Source: Sphingobacteriales bacterium (lineage in GTDB: Bacteria > Bacteroidota > Bacteroidia > Chitinophagales > Chitinophagaceae). Taken from it: a DNA stretch of 64,000 bases. This document shows, piece after piece, positions 17,394-27,731 of this stretch. The position numbers and the translations under genes were made by a program. The stretch is from assembly GCA_012270485.1 (NCBI GenBank), contig JAAXIF010000064.1:1-64000 (forward strand), in the 5' to 3' direction. The stretch's first letter is position 1; each line of letters opens with the position of its first letter. The notes under the pieces are model-generated. The model searched no databases. It worked only from the letters and a program-made list of their open reading frames with translations, and was not told where the DNA came from.

Positions 17394-19772
17394 TTAGTCT
17401 ACAATTATTTCATCTGCAAAAATCCAACCCATTTTACCCTCTCCGCTATGACCTGGTGGACAAATATTATTTTTTGCTGTAACCCTAATATACTTACATG
17501 ACTGTGCCGGGAATGATGACTTAAAATCAAATAAAATATTTTTCTCGTCTAGAGAATTTGAGTTGTTTATAGTTTGCAATTCAATAAAATCAACTCCATT
17601 ATTTGATACTTCAAACTTTACACTTTGAGGTAAAAAAATCCAATCACCATAATTTTGCAGACACCCAAGTGTTATGCTTTGGATAGTCTTAAATTCACCC
17701 AAATCAATTGTTGCAATTAATGAATTTGAGTTGAAGCCATGCCAATATTTTCCAACTGCCTTTGTAGCCCTTATACCATCTGTAAGGGAATTAGGGCCAT
17801 CCGCCAAATAGTAACGACTTACAGGGTTGGTGTATAGCACATCCCTTCCAATAGCTTTATGAATAATAAACTTTTGCTGTGAAGGAATACTACTCATGAT
17901 ATTATTATCAACAAGCACCGCTGCATTAAGTATTAAAGTTGAATCGATAGAAATAGGTTCACTAAATATTTTGCTATTAATGTTTGGCACAGACCCATCA
18001 GTAGTAAAAACAACCTGTCCGTTGTAGGCTTCTGTTAATAACGCTACTGTCAATTGTCCATTCTTGGATTGTGGCTTTATATCAGCCTTAAAATTCCCTT
18101 TACTATAATTCCAACCTTTGTGTTCGAAATAATTAAAATGATATTGTAATTTTTTATTGAACCCATTCCAATTTTTATTTTCTTTTTTACTCCACACCAC
18201 TTCACTTAGCGCCAACATTCGTGGCAATACCATATACTCAACATGTTGAGTAGTTGGCACATATTCTGTCCATAAGTTGGCTTGGGCTCCTAATATATAT
18301 TTAGCTTGCAATTCATTTAATTCCTTTGGTATCGGCTCATACTCATAAACTTTTTTAAGCGTATTAAATCCACCAATAGCAATAGGTTCGGTAATAGGAT
18401 CTCCTTGGTAATGATCAAAGTAAACGGGATTTCCGGGGGTCATTATCACATCATGTGATTGTTTTGCAGCTTCAATACCACCTGCTTCCCCTCTCCAACT
18501 CATCACAATAGCGTTCGGAGCAAGCCCACCTTCTAAAATTTCATCCCAGCCTATCAAGGTTCTCCCATTCTTATTCAAATACTTTTCTATCCGCTGGATG
18601 AAATAACTCTGCAATTCATGTTCATCTTTAAGACCTTCTTTTTTAATTCTTAACTGACAACGTGAACATTTTTCCCAATGATATTTTGGTGCTTCATCGC
18701 CTCCAATATGGATATACTTAGATGGGAAAAGTTGTAAAACTTCATCAAGCACATCCTGTAAGAACATATAAGTGCTATCGCTACCACCACAGAAAATATC
18801 TTCAAAAACACCCCAAGTTTCCTGGACTAGCTTTTTTTCGCCTTTCCTTTGCACCAATTGGTTCATAAAAGATGGATTTGCCGGTATGGTAGTAGGTTTT
18901 TCAGGAAAGCAACTCAGCCAAGGATAAGCTGCGATAGCAGCTGAAGAATGACCCGGCATTTCAATTTCAGGTACAACAGTGATGTTTCTTAGTGATGCAT
19001 ACGCAACAATATCCCTTATCTCATCTTGTGTATAGAAGCCCCCATAACGAAGGTTATTATTATGTGTACCAGGATATTGCCCAACAATAGTACCATTTCG
19101 ATAGGCTGCTTTTGTAGTTAAGTGCGGATACTTTTTTATTTCTATGCGCCATCCCTGATCTTCTGTTAAATGCCAATGAAAAAAATTGAACTTATAAGTA
19201 GACATAAAGTCTATGTACTTTTTAATAAAAGAAACAGGATAAAAATGTCTGCCAACATCGAGGTGCATACCCCGGTATTTAAAACGAGGATAGTCTGTAA
19301 TACGTATACAAGGAATTTTTAAAGAAGCTTTATTGTGATTCACAGGCAGCATTTGCAATAGGGTTTGCAAACCATACACAATTCCACCTTTTGAATTGGC
19401 TTGAATCGTAATGTCTTTAGATGCGACTTCTATTTGATAACCCTCTTCCCCAAAAGAAGTTAAATTTTGTATGCGCAAGCGAATGGTATTTTGTCCACTC
19501 ATATTACTTGTCAAATTAACTCCAACCAAATTTCTTAGTTGTTCGTTAAAGAATTGAACAACCTCTTGTAAATCTTTATTTTTTATATCGTATTGTATAA
19601 CGGTATGAGCTGATAGATTAAAATCACCTGACAAATGCTCTACTTTTACAGGCTGTGGAATAATATTAATTGATTGTTGAGCCAATATAGACATCGGATA
19701 TAATCCAATTAATAGTATTACTTTTTGTATCCGTCCAAAAAATGAAGCGTTGAGTTGTTTTTTTTGTTGCAT
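17394..19772 (-). CDS. GH20 beta-N-acetylhexosaminidase with discoidin-like C-terminus
   Basis: The 792-residue product has a signal sequence (to about residue 32), a GH20b domain (about 36-155), and the catalytic barrel (about 160-510) with EIEMPGHSSA (270-278) and the catalytic Asp359-Glu360 in HIGGDEAP. After it come a chitobiase C-terminal-like segment (VVFTTDGSVPN) and an F5/8-type (discoidin/CBM32-like) domain (about 650-790: KYWHGFNSNSLIATIDLG). It removes terminal beta-GlcNAc or beta-GalNAc from glycans in the periplasm or on the surface. The architecture matches large Bacteroidota hexosaminidases. It sits 28 bp downstream of the sulfatase gene, consistent with removal of sulfate before GlcNAc cleavage. 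Confidence 0.92.
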   Translation of the reverse strand: MQQKKQLNASFFGRIQKVILLIGLYPMSILAQQSINIIPQPVKVEHLSGDFNLSAHTVIQYDIKNKDLQEVVQFFNEQLRNLVGVNLTSNMSGQNTIRLRIQNLTSFGEEGYQIEVASKDITIQANSKGGIVYGLQTLLQMLPVNHNKASLKIPCIRITDYPRFKYRGMHLDVGRHFYPVSFIKKYIDFMSTYKFNFFHWHLTEDQGWRIEIKKYPHLTTKAAYRNGTIVGQYPGTHNNNLRYGGFYTQDEIRDIVAYASLRNITVVPEIEMPGHSSAAIAAYPWLSCFPEKPTTIPANPSFMNQLVQRKGEKKLVQETWGVFEDIFCGGSDSTYMFLQDVLDEVLQLFPSKYIHIGGDEAPKYHWEKCSRCQLRIKKEGLKDEHELQSYFIQRIEKYLNKNGRTLIGWDEILEGGLAPNAIVMSWRGEAGGIEAAKQSHDVIMTPGNPVYFDHYQGDPITEPIAIGGFNTLKKVYEYEPIPKELNELQAKYILGAQANLWTEYVPTTQHVEYMVLPRMLALSEVVWSKKENKNWNGFNKKLQYHFNYFEHKGWNYSKGNFKADIKPQSKNGQLTVALLTEAYNGQVVFTTDGSVPNINSKIFSEPISIDSTLILNAAVLVDNNIMSSIPSQQKFIIHKAIGRDVLYTNPVSRYYLADGPNSLTDGIRATKAVGKYWHGFNSNSLIATIDLGEFKTIQSITLGCLQNYGDWIFLPQSVKFEVSNNGVDFIELQTINNSNSLDEKNILFDFKSSFPAQSCKYIRVTAKNNICPPGHSGEGKMGWIFADEIIVD

Positions 19773-19800
19773 AATTTTTATTTAGCTAGCTTAAACTGAT

Positions 19801-21285
19801 TCAGCTTTTGTTTGGGAACTTGGGTGCCACAAATTCCCACTCTCGAATATGTGATGGCTGGTGTTGTTCCTTTAAGATTTCTTCAAAACGTTTTATTAAT
19901 AATGGATACTGATCAGCAAGATTTACTTTTTCGCCCTTATCGATAGCAAGATTATAAACTTCCCAGGGTGCGTTTATATTTTCTCTCATATTGCTTTTTA
20001 TACCTTTCCAATTACCTATACGAATAGCAACTTGCCCACCCTTTTCGGGAAATTCGAAGTATAGGAAAGAATGTTGCTTTTGCTCTTTCTTTTTACCTAA
20101 TAATGTTGGTAAAAAAGAAACACCATCATTATACGGCACTTTTACTCCTGTTATTTCAGCTAAAGTTTCCAATAGATCATATTGTACTGAAACATGATTA
20201 GACACTTCCCCTGGTCGAATTTTTCCAGGCCATCTTGCAATAAACGGTTCCCGAATTCCCCCTTCATATAGCTCTTGTTTGCGCCCTCTTAGTCCTCCTG
20301 TAAGATTAAAATATGAGGCATTTACACCGCCTACATCAAATGTAGTTCCATTATCACTGCTAAACATAACGAGCGTATTTTCATCTAAATTCAATTCCTG
20401 TAGTAATTGCATGATACTTCCAATCTGTTTATCCATATAAGTTATCATGGCAGCATATGTCGACAAAGGATATTTACTTGGTGCATATCCTCCTTTATTC
20501 CCATAATAGGGTTGTTCATCAAATTGTCCTATGTACTCATTAATTGCTTCATCCGGTGCTTGTAATGATACATGCGGACCAGTAAATGGGAGGTATAAAA
20601 AGAATGGTTTCTTTTGATTTTTTTTAATAAACTCTTGTGCTTTTTCTGCAAATTTTGTTATAGCGTAATCCTTTCCCTTATAATATTTAAAAGCAGAATC
20701 GGGGGAATCATTTGGAATAGGTCTGTGTACATAAATGAATGGATTACGAAGTTTATCTTGTAGCCCATTTTCCCATAAATGAGTAGGATAAAAATTGTGG
20801 GCTTGCTTTTGACATAAGTAACCATAATAATAATCAAACCCCTGTTTATTTGGGTCTCCTGTTGTATTATTCATACCTAGCCCCCATTTACCAATCATTC
20901 CTGTAACATATCCGGCATTTTTCATTAGATGAGCGATTGTAAATGATCCTTCCGGAAGTGGCATTTGTCCGCCCTCATTCTCATCTTCAAACCCTCCTAA
21001 CTCATAGTTGCCACGTATGTAAGCATGACCAGCATGTTTACCGGTTAGCAGCATAGCTCTTGCCGGCGCACATACCGGAGCAGAAGTATAATGATCTGTA
21101 AATCTTATACCTTCCCTAGCGAGTTGATCTAAATATGGGGTTTTGATTTTTTGTTGACCATAGGATCCTAATTCTCCATATCCCATATCATCAGCATAGA
21201 TATAAATGATATTAGGAAGCTGAGCTATTAATCCACACGAAATTGATTCTAAAAAAATGATGAGTAAAAGATACTTCTTTATCAT
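19801..21285 (-). CDS. Secreted sulfatase (arylsulfatase family, Cys-type)
   Basis: The 494-residue product has a signal peptide (to about residue 22) and the sulfatase core: metal-binding Asp32-Asp33 in YADDMGYG, and the C-x-P-x-R maturation motif CAPAR with Cys72, the residue converted to formylglycine by an FGE-type or anaerobic maturase encoded elsewhere. SSDNGT and the Lys/His region further on are also present. It hydrolyses sulfate esters on glycans; in a mucin-type locus 6-sulfo-GlcNAc or sulfated Gal are reasonable substrates (inference). It lies between nagB and GH20 in the PUL. Confidence 0.92.
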   Translation of the reverse strand: MIKKYLLLIIFLESISCGLIAQLPNIIYIYADDMGYGELGSYGQQKIKTPYLDQLAREGIRFTDHYTSAPVCAPARAMLLTGKHAGHAYIRGNYELGGFEDENEGGQMPLPEGSFTIAHLMKNAGYVTGMIGKWGLGMNNTTGDPNKQGFDYYYGYLCQKQAHNFYPTHLWENGLQDKLRNPFIYVHRPIPNDSPDSAFKYYKGKDYAITKFAEKAQEFIKKNQKKPFFLYLPFTGPHVSLQAPDEAINEYIGQFDEQPYYGNKGGYAPSKYPLSTYAAMITYMDKQIGSIMQLLQELNLDENTLVMFSSDNGTTFDVGGVNASYFNLTGGLRGRKQELYEGGIREPFIARWPGKIRPGEVSNHVSVQYDLLETLAEITGVKVPYNDGVSFLPTLLGKKKEQKQHSFLYFEFPEKGGQVAIRIGNWKGIKSNMRENINAPWEVYNLAIDKGEKVNLADQYPLLIKRFEEILKEQHQPSHIREWEFVAPKFPNKS

Positions 21286-21325
21286 ATAAAATATATCACC
21301 TTAAAGTTTAGTAATAGAGTAGAAC

Positions 21326-23248
21326 TTAAAATCGCCATCTTACAAATGCTTCCATAGCTTCATACTCTGCCAAACCAAGCTTATTGTAGAGTTCGGCAGT
21401 AGCTCTATTTCTTTCTTCGGCCCTTTGCCAAAATTCACGATTATCTGTACCCTGAAAAACCACACCATCTTTTTGTGATTGATGTTTAAAAATTCCGTAT
21501 CGTTTTCTCAAAACCTGTTCAGGACTCATAGGCACTGCCATTTCAATAGCATCAATATCCCACTCTGCCCAAGCACCTTTATAGAGCCAAAGCCAGCAGT
21601 CTTTCATAAAATCAAGGTGCTTAATGTTTGCTAATGCTGCCAAAATACCATCTAAACAAACTTTATGAGTGCCGTGTGGATCGGCAAGATCACCTGCAGC
21701 AAATATTTGATGTGGCTTTATTTGTTGTACCAATGAAGTAATAATTTTTATATCATCTTCTCCAATAGGTTTCTTTTCAACTGTTCCAGTTTCATAAAAT
21801 GGCAGATTGAGATAGTGAATATTTTCATCGGGTATGCCAACAAAACGGCAGGTATTTCTTGCTTCTCCTTTTCTTATCAAACCTTTTACAAAACGTAATT
21901 CCTGAATATCGGGTTCACCACTTTTCTTTTGCTGCAAAAAGGAATCAGTATCGATAAATATTTTTTCGGCATTAGGCGAGTTGATTTGAAATTGCTGATT
22001 GAAGTCTTTTACAAACTCAACAAAGCGAAAAGCCTCATCATCAGCCACGGCAATATTACCGCTTGTTTGATAGGCAACATGTACTTCATGCCCCTGATCG
22101 GTCAGACGCTGGAATGTACCACCCATTGAAATGATGTCATCATCGGGGTGCGGACTAAATATCAATATCCTTTTTTTTGCTGGCTCTGCTCTTTCAGGTC
22201 GATTCGTATCATCAGCATCCGGTTTACCACCAGGCCATCCTGTAATAGTGTGCTGTAGCCAGTTAAAAACTTTTATATTAATGTCGTAAGCAGTGCCATG
22301 TAAAACAAGCAAACTGCTTAATCCATTTTCATTATAATCATTATTGGTAAGTTTTAATATTGGTTTATTACATGATATAGCTAACCAAATAACTGCCTTC
22401 TTAGTCATTTGCTTTGTCCATTCAACATCTTCTGTTAACCATGGAGCTTTTTTTCTTGTAAGTAATCCGGCAGCTGCATCATCCACCACTAAAGATGTAT
22501 TTGGATGTGCCTGTAAATAAGAAGCTGGTACAAATTCTGTGACAGGGCCTTCTACGGCCATTTTAATAATATCAGCTTTTCTTTCACCCCATGCCAGCAA
22601 TACAATCCGTTTTGCACTAAGTATGGTATTTATTCCCATTGTAATTGCCTTACGGGGCACATTCGCTATACCTGAGAAGTCTACCGCAGCATCGGAGCGG
22701 GTTATCCGATCGAGTGTTATTAGACGGGTACTAGAACTTATGTGAGAACCTGGTTCATTAAAACCAATATGTCCGTTGCGACCTATGCCCAAAAGTTGGA
22801 AATCAATACCCCCAGCAGCTTGAATTTTATGTTCATACTCTTCACAATATTGTTTAATATTTTCCAGACCAATTTGACCATCTGGAATATGGTAGTTTTT
22901 AGGTTCAATATCTATGTGATTAAATAAATTCTCCTTCATGAAGTATTTATAACTCTGTATAGATTCACCAGAAATAGGAAAGTATTCATCAAGGTTAAAA
23001 CAAATTACATTTTTAAAACTTAGACCCTCTTGTCGATGCAAACGTATTAATTCAGCATAAATTTTTTTGGGAGTTGAACCTGTTGACAACCCAAGCACAG
23101 CATTAGAACCTTGTTGCTGTTTTAAACGAATAAGATCTGCTATTTCCTCAGCTACCTTTATACACGCTTCTTGTGCTTCCTCGAAAATTGTTACAGGTAT
23201 TTTCTCAAAAGATGTGAATGGATGAGATATTTGAATGTCTATTAACAT
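21326..23248 (-). CDS. nagB: Glucosamine-6-phosphate deaminase fused to a PIG-L/LmbE deacetylase domain
   Basis: The 640-residue cytoplasmic protein has no signal peptide. Residues 18-265 are NagB: LSTGSTP (54-60), NLDEYF with Asp87, and GRNGHIGFNEPG with His160 and Glu165 (Asn158 stands where the E. coli enzyme has Asp). Residues 358-635 are a PIG-L/LmbE domain with zinc-site motifs SPHPDDD (His367, Asp369, Asp370) and DPHGTHK (His525, His528). NagB converts glucosamine-6-P to fructose-6-P plus ammonia. The PIG-L family deacetylates N-acetylglucosamine-type substrates. Such fusions are known in Bacteroidota under the nagB name. Since the locus lacks nagA, the C-terminal domain may supply the deacetylase step (inference). 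Confidence 0.9.
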   Translation of the reverse strand: MLIDIQISHPFTSFEKIPVTIFEEAQEACIKVAEEIADLIRLKQQQGSNAVLGLSTGSTPKKIYAELIRLHRQEGLSFKNVICFNLDEYFPISGESIQSYKYFMKENLFNHIDIEPKNYHIPDGQIGLENIKQYCEEYEHKIQAAGGIDFQLLGIGRNGHIGFNEPGSHISSSTRLITLDRITRSDAAVDFSGIANVPRKAITMGINTILSAKRIVLLAWGERKADIIKMAVEGPVTEFVPASYLQAHPNTSLVVDDAAAGLLTRKKAPWLTEDVEWTKQMTKKAVIWLAISCNKPILKLTNNDYNENGLSSLLVLHGTAYDINIKVFNWLQHTITGWPGGKPDADDTNRPERAEPAKKRILIFSPHPDDDIISMGGTFQRLTDQGHEVHVAYQTSGNIAVADDEAFRFVEFVKDFNQQFQINSPNAEKIFIDTDSFLQQKKSGEPDIQELRFVKGLIRKGEARNTCRFVGIPDENIHYLNLPFYETGTVEKKPIGEDDIKIITSLVQQIKPHQIFAAGDLADPHGTHKVCLDGILAALANIKHLDFMKDCWLWLYKGAWAEWDIDAIEMAVPMSPEQVLRKRYGIFKHQSQKDGVVFQGTDNREFWQRAEERNRATAELYNKLGLAEYEAMEAFVRWRF

Positions 23249-23360
23249 ATTTATCTGTTTGCTTCTTAAAGTGATCTAATGAGAAATATGAACCATTAAA
23301 ACTGAATATTACTCCTCAGCAACAAGTTTCTTATCAATGTATACCCAATAAAATCAATTT

Positions 23361-24689
23361 CTATTGAACTTTTAATTCTATAATAGTGTCGATATCATTT
23401 ATACGTAAATTATCGAGGTAAATAAAACATCCTTCCGGCAATTGTTTGTATTTAATCCTTTCTTCTTTACCAAACAAAAAAGCTTCTTGTACTTTACCAA
23501 TAAATCCGGGTAAGAAAATAAAATTGCTACCCGGCTTATTTAATACGTGTACATATCTACTTTTATTTTTAGCCGTTACCACACCCCATTCTTGCAGAGA
23601 AATAACATTACCCCTAGTACCATAAATGGTTTTTCCATTTTCTCTTAACCAATTACCTATAAGATTTAAAGTATCAACAAACTCCTGCTGTATTTTCCCA
23701 TTGGGCATGGGTCCGATATTCAAAAGAAAGTTAGTATTCAGTGCTGCAGCATTCACTAGATAATGAATAAGGTCTTTAACTGTTTTATAGTTATTATCGG
23801 TTATATTATAACCCCAAGATCCATTGATGGTTTCACAAGTTTCTAACGGTAGCATTTCGGATGCCTTTTGATAACTTAAACCCGTTTTATTTTGACCAGG
23901 CAAATCTTTTTCAAACATCTGAAAGTCTTCTCCTGGCAATGGTTCAAGATGATGGTTATTCCCAATCAAACATTGAGGTTGTAATTTGTGAATAAGCGAA
24001 TAAATTTCCCCGTACTTCCAGTCAATTCTTGATGACCTATCAGAATGACCTTCCGGATTAGTCTGATCCCAATGTCCGTCAAACCAGATGGACATAATTT
24101 CTCCATAGTTGGACAGCAATTCAGTAAGCTGATTTTTCATGAACTGTAGGTAAGACGCGTAATTACTTTTCTCAGTACGACCCGTTCCTTTTCCAGTGCG
24201 ACCTGTTTCATAAGGATAATCGGTACGATACCAATCGAGGGTAGAATAATATAAGCCGAGTTTTATGTCTTGTTTTTTACATTCATCTGCCAACATTCTC
24301 AATACATCCCTACCGTAAGGCGTATTGGTAATTTTCCAATCTGAATATTTTGTATCCCAGTTGGAAAAACCATCATGATGACGGGTAATAAAGACTATAT
24401 ACTTCATACCAGCATTTTTTGCTGCAGTCACCCATTCTGCGGCATTAAAATCTTGTGGATTAAATATATTCTGCAGCCTCGTGTAATCTTTTACTTTTAT
24501 ATTCCTGTTATTCATCACCCATTCACCTGCACCTAAAACACTGGAAGCACCCCAATGGATGAACATGCCAAATTTATTATCCTGAAATTCTTTTCTAGCA
24601 GTCAGGTTATCAACCGAAGGAAAATATGACTGCGCATGACTCGGGATCATCCAGTTTAACAGAACAATAAATAAAAAGACCTTTTTCAT
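23361..24689 (-). CDS. GH29 alpha-L-fucosidase (1)
   Basis: The 442-residue product has a signal peptide (cleaved near residue 19, SHAQ) and the GH29 barrel: KFGMFIHWGASS (39-50), ITRHHDGFSNWD, and the nucleophile Asp204 in SIWFDGHWD. A short beta-rich C-terminal domain follows. It releases alpha-L-fucose from glycan ends. It is the second of two adjacent GH29 genes, 39 bp after the first. The two proteins are clearly different subtypes, which suggests different fucose linkages. Confidence 0.92.
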   Translation of the reverse strand: MKKVFLFIVLLNWMIPSHAQSYFPSVDNLTARKEFQDNKFGMFIHWGASSVLGAGEWVMNNRNIKVKDYTRLQNIFNPQDFNAAEWVTAAKNAGMKYIVFITRHHDGFSNWDTKYSDWKITNTPYGRDVLRMLADECKKQDIKLGLYYSTLDWYRTDYPYETGRTGKGTGRTEKSNYASYLQFMKNQLTELLSNYGEIMSIWFDGHWDQTNPEGHSDRSSRIDWKYGEIYSLIHKLQPQCLIGNNHHLEPLPGEDFQMFEKDLPGQNKTGLSYQKASEMLPLETCETINGSWGYNITDNNYKTVKDLIHYLVNAAALNTNFLLNIGPMPNGKIQQEFVDTLNLIGNWLRENGKTIYGTRGNVISLQEWGVVTAKNKSRYVHVLNKPGSNFIFLPGFIGKVQEAFLFGKEERIKYKQLPEGCFIYLDNLRINDIDTIIELKVQ

Positions 24690-24728
24690 CTATTAAATAG
24701 TTTAATAACTTAAGATTTTTTGAAATTT

Positions 24729-26225
24729 TTATTCTTGTATATTATAGATTCCTATTTCTGCAAGGCAAGGATTTAATCTTGACGATAAAATCCGCAATCT
24801 TACCTTATCAGTAATAATAGTATTGAATCGTATCAATCGTTTATAACCAATAGTTGTTCCTTTTGTCGTTATTTTCCATGCTGTTCCATCCCAGTAGTCT
24901 AACTCAAAGGCTTCAACTCTTTGACCCATCCTTATATTTTCCTGTAATTGCACTACGTTAAATGATGCAGGTGATTTTAGCTGTAGTTCAATTACAGTTG
25001 TAGTGGCATTTCCTTTTGTTGTAAAATGTGTGGCATTTTTGCCGTCAAGTATGTATCTTGTATTTACGCCATTAGCAGATTTTATCTTTGAACCACTAGC
25101 AAAATTGGTCTTAAAAAGATCATCTCTCAATTGTTTCCATTGCTCCAATGCTGCAATATCACTTTCATGAATCAATCCTCTTTTATCTGGCGGAATGTTT
25201 AATAATAAAACACCATTGCGACCAACAGAATTGAAATAAATATCAAGGAGTTTCTCCGGCGACTTTACTTTTGAATCTTCTGCTTCATGATAAAACCAAC
25301 TTGGTCGGATAGATACATCGATTTCGGCAGGATACCAAACCAACCCTTTTGCTTTTCTGATTTTTTCAAGGCTCCCCAAATCATCTCCTCTCATATCACC
25401 ATTTGGTGTAAATGCAATATTTTTTTGCGAATTAGCTGCAATTGTTGACTGGCTTAAATTATCCGTAGGCACTACACTCCATTCTGTTTCTCTGCCGTAT
25501 CCTGTTTCTGTTCCAACCCATCTTACATCCGGACCCATGATTGCTATTACAGCCTGTGGTTGTAGTTTTCGGATGAGTTGATACCATTTTTCAAAGTAAT
25601 ATTCTTGTTCTACGCTTTCTCCTTTTGCCCCGTCAAACCATACTTCATCAATCCTACCATAATGGGTGAGCAATTCGGTTAGTTGCTCCATAAAAAATTC
25701 ATTGTATTTTTCATTGTCACCATAGTACTGAGAATTCATGTCCCAGGGAGAAAGATAAATGCCAAATCCAATTTTCATTTCTTTGCAAGCCTTACTTACT
25801 TCTTTTACCAAATCACCTTTACCATTTTTCCACTGACTCGCAGCCACTGAATGGTTTGTTGTTTTAGTAGGCCAAAGGCAGAACCCATCATGATGTTTGG
25901 CTGTTAATATCACCTGTTTGATGCCTGCATCTTTTGCAATCCGAACCCATTGCCGGGCATTCAAAGCTGAAGGGTTAAATATTTTCGGGTCTTCTTTTCC
26001 AGTTCCCCATTCTTTGCCGGTAAATGTATTTACACCGTAATGAAAAAAAGCAGTCAGTTCCAATTGTTGCCACCTTAACTGCCCTAATGATGGAACGACT
26101 GTAGCAGCCTTTCGTATAATGTCTGCTTCGGTATCATTTGCATCGAAAAAAACATAATTTTTCTGTTGTGCCAGAACAGAAACGCAACAGAATGAAAAAA
26201 ATGATATAATTAAAATAAATTTCAC
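24729..26225 (-). CDS. GH29 alpha-L-fucosidase (2), GTG start coupled to the esterase gene
   Basis: The 498-residue product has a signal peptide (to about residue 20) and a GH29 core with ELTAFFHYGVNTFTGKEWG (56-74), TAKHHDGFCLW and the nucleophile Asp198 in DEVWFDGAKG. The C-terminal 120 residues look like a discoidin-type beta-sandwich. The longer loop layout resembles GH29 subfamily B enzymes, which prefer branched alpha-1,3/1,4-fucose (Lewis structures); this is inference. The start codon is GTG at 26225 and overlaps the TGA of the sialate O-acetylesterase gene by 4 bp, implying translational coupling. Confidence 0.9.
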   Translation of the reverse strand: MKFILIISFFSFCCVSVLAQQKNYVFFDANDTEADIIRKAATVVPSLGQLRWQQLELTAFFHYGVNTFTGKEWGTGKEDPKIFNPSALNARQWVRIAKDAGIKQVILTAKHHDGFCLWPTKTTNHSVAASQWKNGKGDLVKEVSKACKEMKIGFGIYLSPWDMNSQYYGDNEKYNEFFMEQLTELLTHYGRIDEVWFDGAKGESVEQEYYFEKWYQLIRKLQPQAVIAIMGPDVRWVGTETGYGRETEWSVVPTDNLSQSTIAANSQKNIAFTPNGDMRGDDLGSLEKIRKAKGLVWYPAEIDVSIRPSWFYHEAEDSKVKSPEKLLDIYFNSVGRNGVLLLNIPPDKRGLIHESDIAALEQWKQLRDDLFKTNFASGSKIKSANGVNTRYILDGKNATHFTTKGNATTTVIELQLKSPASFNVVQLQENIRMGQRVEAFELDYWDGTAWKITTKGTTIGYKRLIRFNTIITDKVRLRILSSRLNPCLAEIGIYNIQE

Positions 26226-27709
26226 TTAACTCTTATTTTAAAGGTTGACGCAGGAAGATTTTCAGAATTACTAAGATTTCCATCACTAAATGGCTTCCAA
26301 CCGTAATAGATAAATTGTGGTTTAGAACTTACAGAAATGACGATGCCGCTATCGGCAAAATTGGCCTCTATTTCATTCTGCCCATCAGTTGAGAACCCCC
26401 TTAATGGTTTAGCATCTGATGTTTTCAACCCATTCGCTATATGGTCAAATTGCACAATCACTTTACCATTGACGTAAATGGCCTTTACAGGCAATGGTCC
26501 GGAAGGAGTTATATTTTGTTTATACGCTTTGTTCAATGCCCATCTAGCTAATCGTTCGCCAACAGTTTTTTTATCACGAGGATGCACATCATTCTGCAAG
26601 CCGATATCGCTCGTAATAGCCATGCCTGCATAATTAGTTTCTTTTAATAGCTGTAATTGTTCATTTCTAAACATTGGCCAATACTTTCTTTCTATAGAAG
26701 AAAGTTGTACCCAATAAATTGGAAGCTGACTATTGTTCCAGGCTTCTCTGTATTCTTTAATGAATACTTTAAATAGCTCTTTGTATTCATCAACCCGTTC
26801 TAGTTCTTCTGCATTACTTTCACCTTGATAAACCAAGACTCCTTTCACCGGAAAATTTCGCAGTTGATTAATCCCTGCTTTAAAAGCAAAACCTGGTTTA
26901 TAGGCATGATTTGGACCTAATTCATCAGCTGGAACATTGTTATTATTTCCCACATTCTGTAACCCTCGTTCTCTAATCCAAACTGGTAGGGCATCGTTTG
27001 TAAGCCAGTTTTTATTTATTTTTTTTCTGAATATTACATGTTGAGATAGTGCTTCTATACTGATGAATGTTTCAAGTGGTGCACCGCCAATAGACAAGTT
27101 TATAATACCAATTGGAACACCCATTTCAGAAAAAACCTTTTTCGCAAAATAGTAGGCAACTGCACTCATTAACTTAATGGAACTACTATCACAATTCTTC
27201 CATTCGTTCCAATCATAAAATCTTTCTTTTGTAAGTCTCTTAACTAGAGAATCTGTATAAGGAACACCAAAAACATTTCTACCAGTAGGTGGCGGGTTTA
27301 ATAGTCTGATATAAGGTTGATAAGTGTCATATATTTCACCCTGCCAGTGTTGCTCTTTTATCATCGGCCATTCCATGTTACTCTGACCTGTACATATCCA
27401 TACATCGCCAATAAGTATATTCTGAAACTGTACTACGGTATCTCCACTGCTAATAATTAATGACTGAGGCTCACGTGTGGCTGGTCGTTTAGGCAAATAG
27501 ACTTTCCATACTGAATCTTTTGTTGCTACACTCTTACGAAGCGTAGAACCTAATTTCACCTCCACCATCTTTCCCGGAGCAGTCTTTCCCCATATGGCAA
27601 TAGGCTCTTCCCTTTGCAAAACCATATTGGAAGAGAAAACTTCGGCTATCTCAAATTGAGCTATCGAAGAAAATGGGAAAAATAATATGATAACAAGAAT
27701 GCTTTTCAT
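26222..27709 (-). CDS. Sialate O-acetylesterase (SASA family)
   Basis: The 495-residue product has a signal peptide (to about residue 17) and a SASA-type SGNH fold with the nucleophile Ser110 in WICTGQSNMEW, the VLVYQGESNA block in the middle and a DVHPRDK Asp-His pair near residue 380. It removes acetyl groups from the hydroxyls of sialic acid, which otherwise block sialidase and lyase. The call is supported by the sialidase and lyase genes in the same operon. Gene order is APH-family kinase, then this gene, then GH29 with a 4-bp overlap. Confidence 0.88.
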   Translation of the reverse strand: MKSILVIILFFPFSSIAQFEIAEVFSSNMVLQREEPIAIWGKTAPGKMVEVKLGSTLRKSVATKDSVWKVYLPKRPATREPQSLIISSGDTVVQFQNILIGDVWICTGQSNMEWPMIKEQHWQGEIYDTYQPYIRLLNPPPTGRNVFGVPYTDSLVKRLTKERFYDWNEWKNCDSSSIKLMSAVAYYFAKKVFSEMGVPIGIINLSIGGAPLETFISIEALSQHVIFRKKINKNWLTNDALPVWIRERGLQNVGNNNNVPADELGPNHAYKPGFAFKAGINQLRNFPVKGVLVYQGESNAEELERVDEYKELFKVFIKEYREAWNNSQLPIYWVQLSSIERKYWPMFRNEQLQLLKETNYAGMAITSDIGLQNDVHPRDKKTVGERLARWALNKAYKQNITPSGPLPVKAIYVNGKVIVQFDHIANGLKTSDAKPLRGFSTDGQNEIEANFADSGIVISVSSKPQFIYYGWKPFSDGNLSNSENLPASTFKIRVK

Positions 27710-27731
27710 TAATTCTCAAAATCAATATTGT

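Noticed and set aside
21326..23248. Asn158 in NagB considered as loss of a catalytic residue
   Set aside because: Other bacterial NagB proteins carry Asn at this place as far as I recall, and the neighbouring His and Glu are kept.
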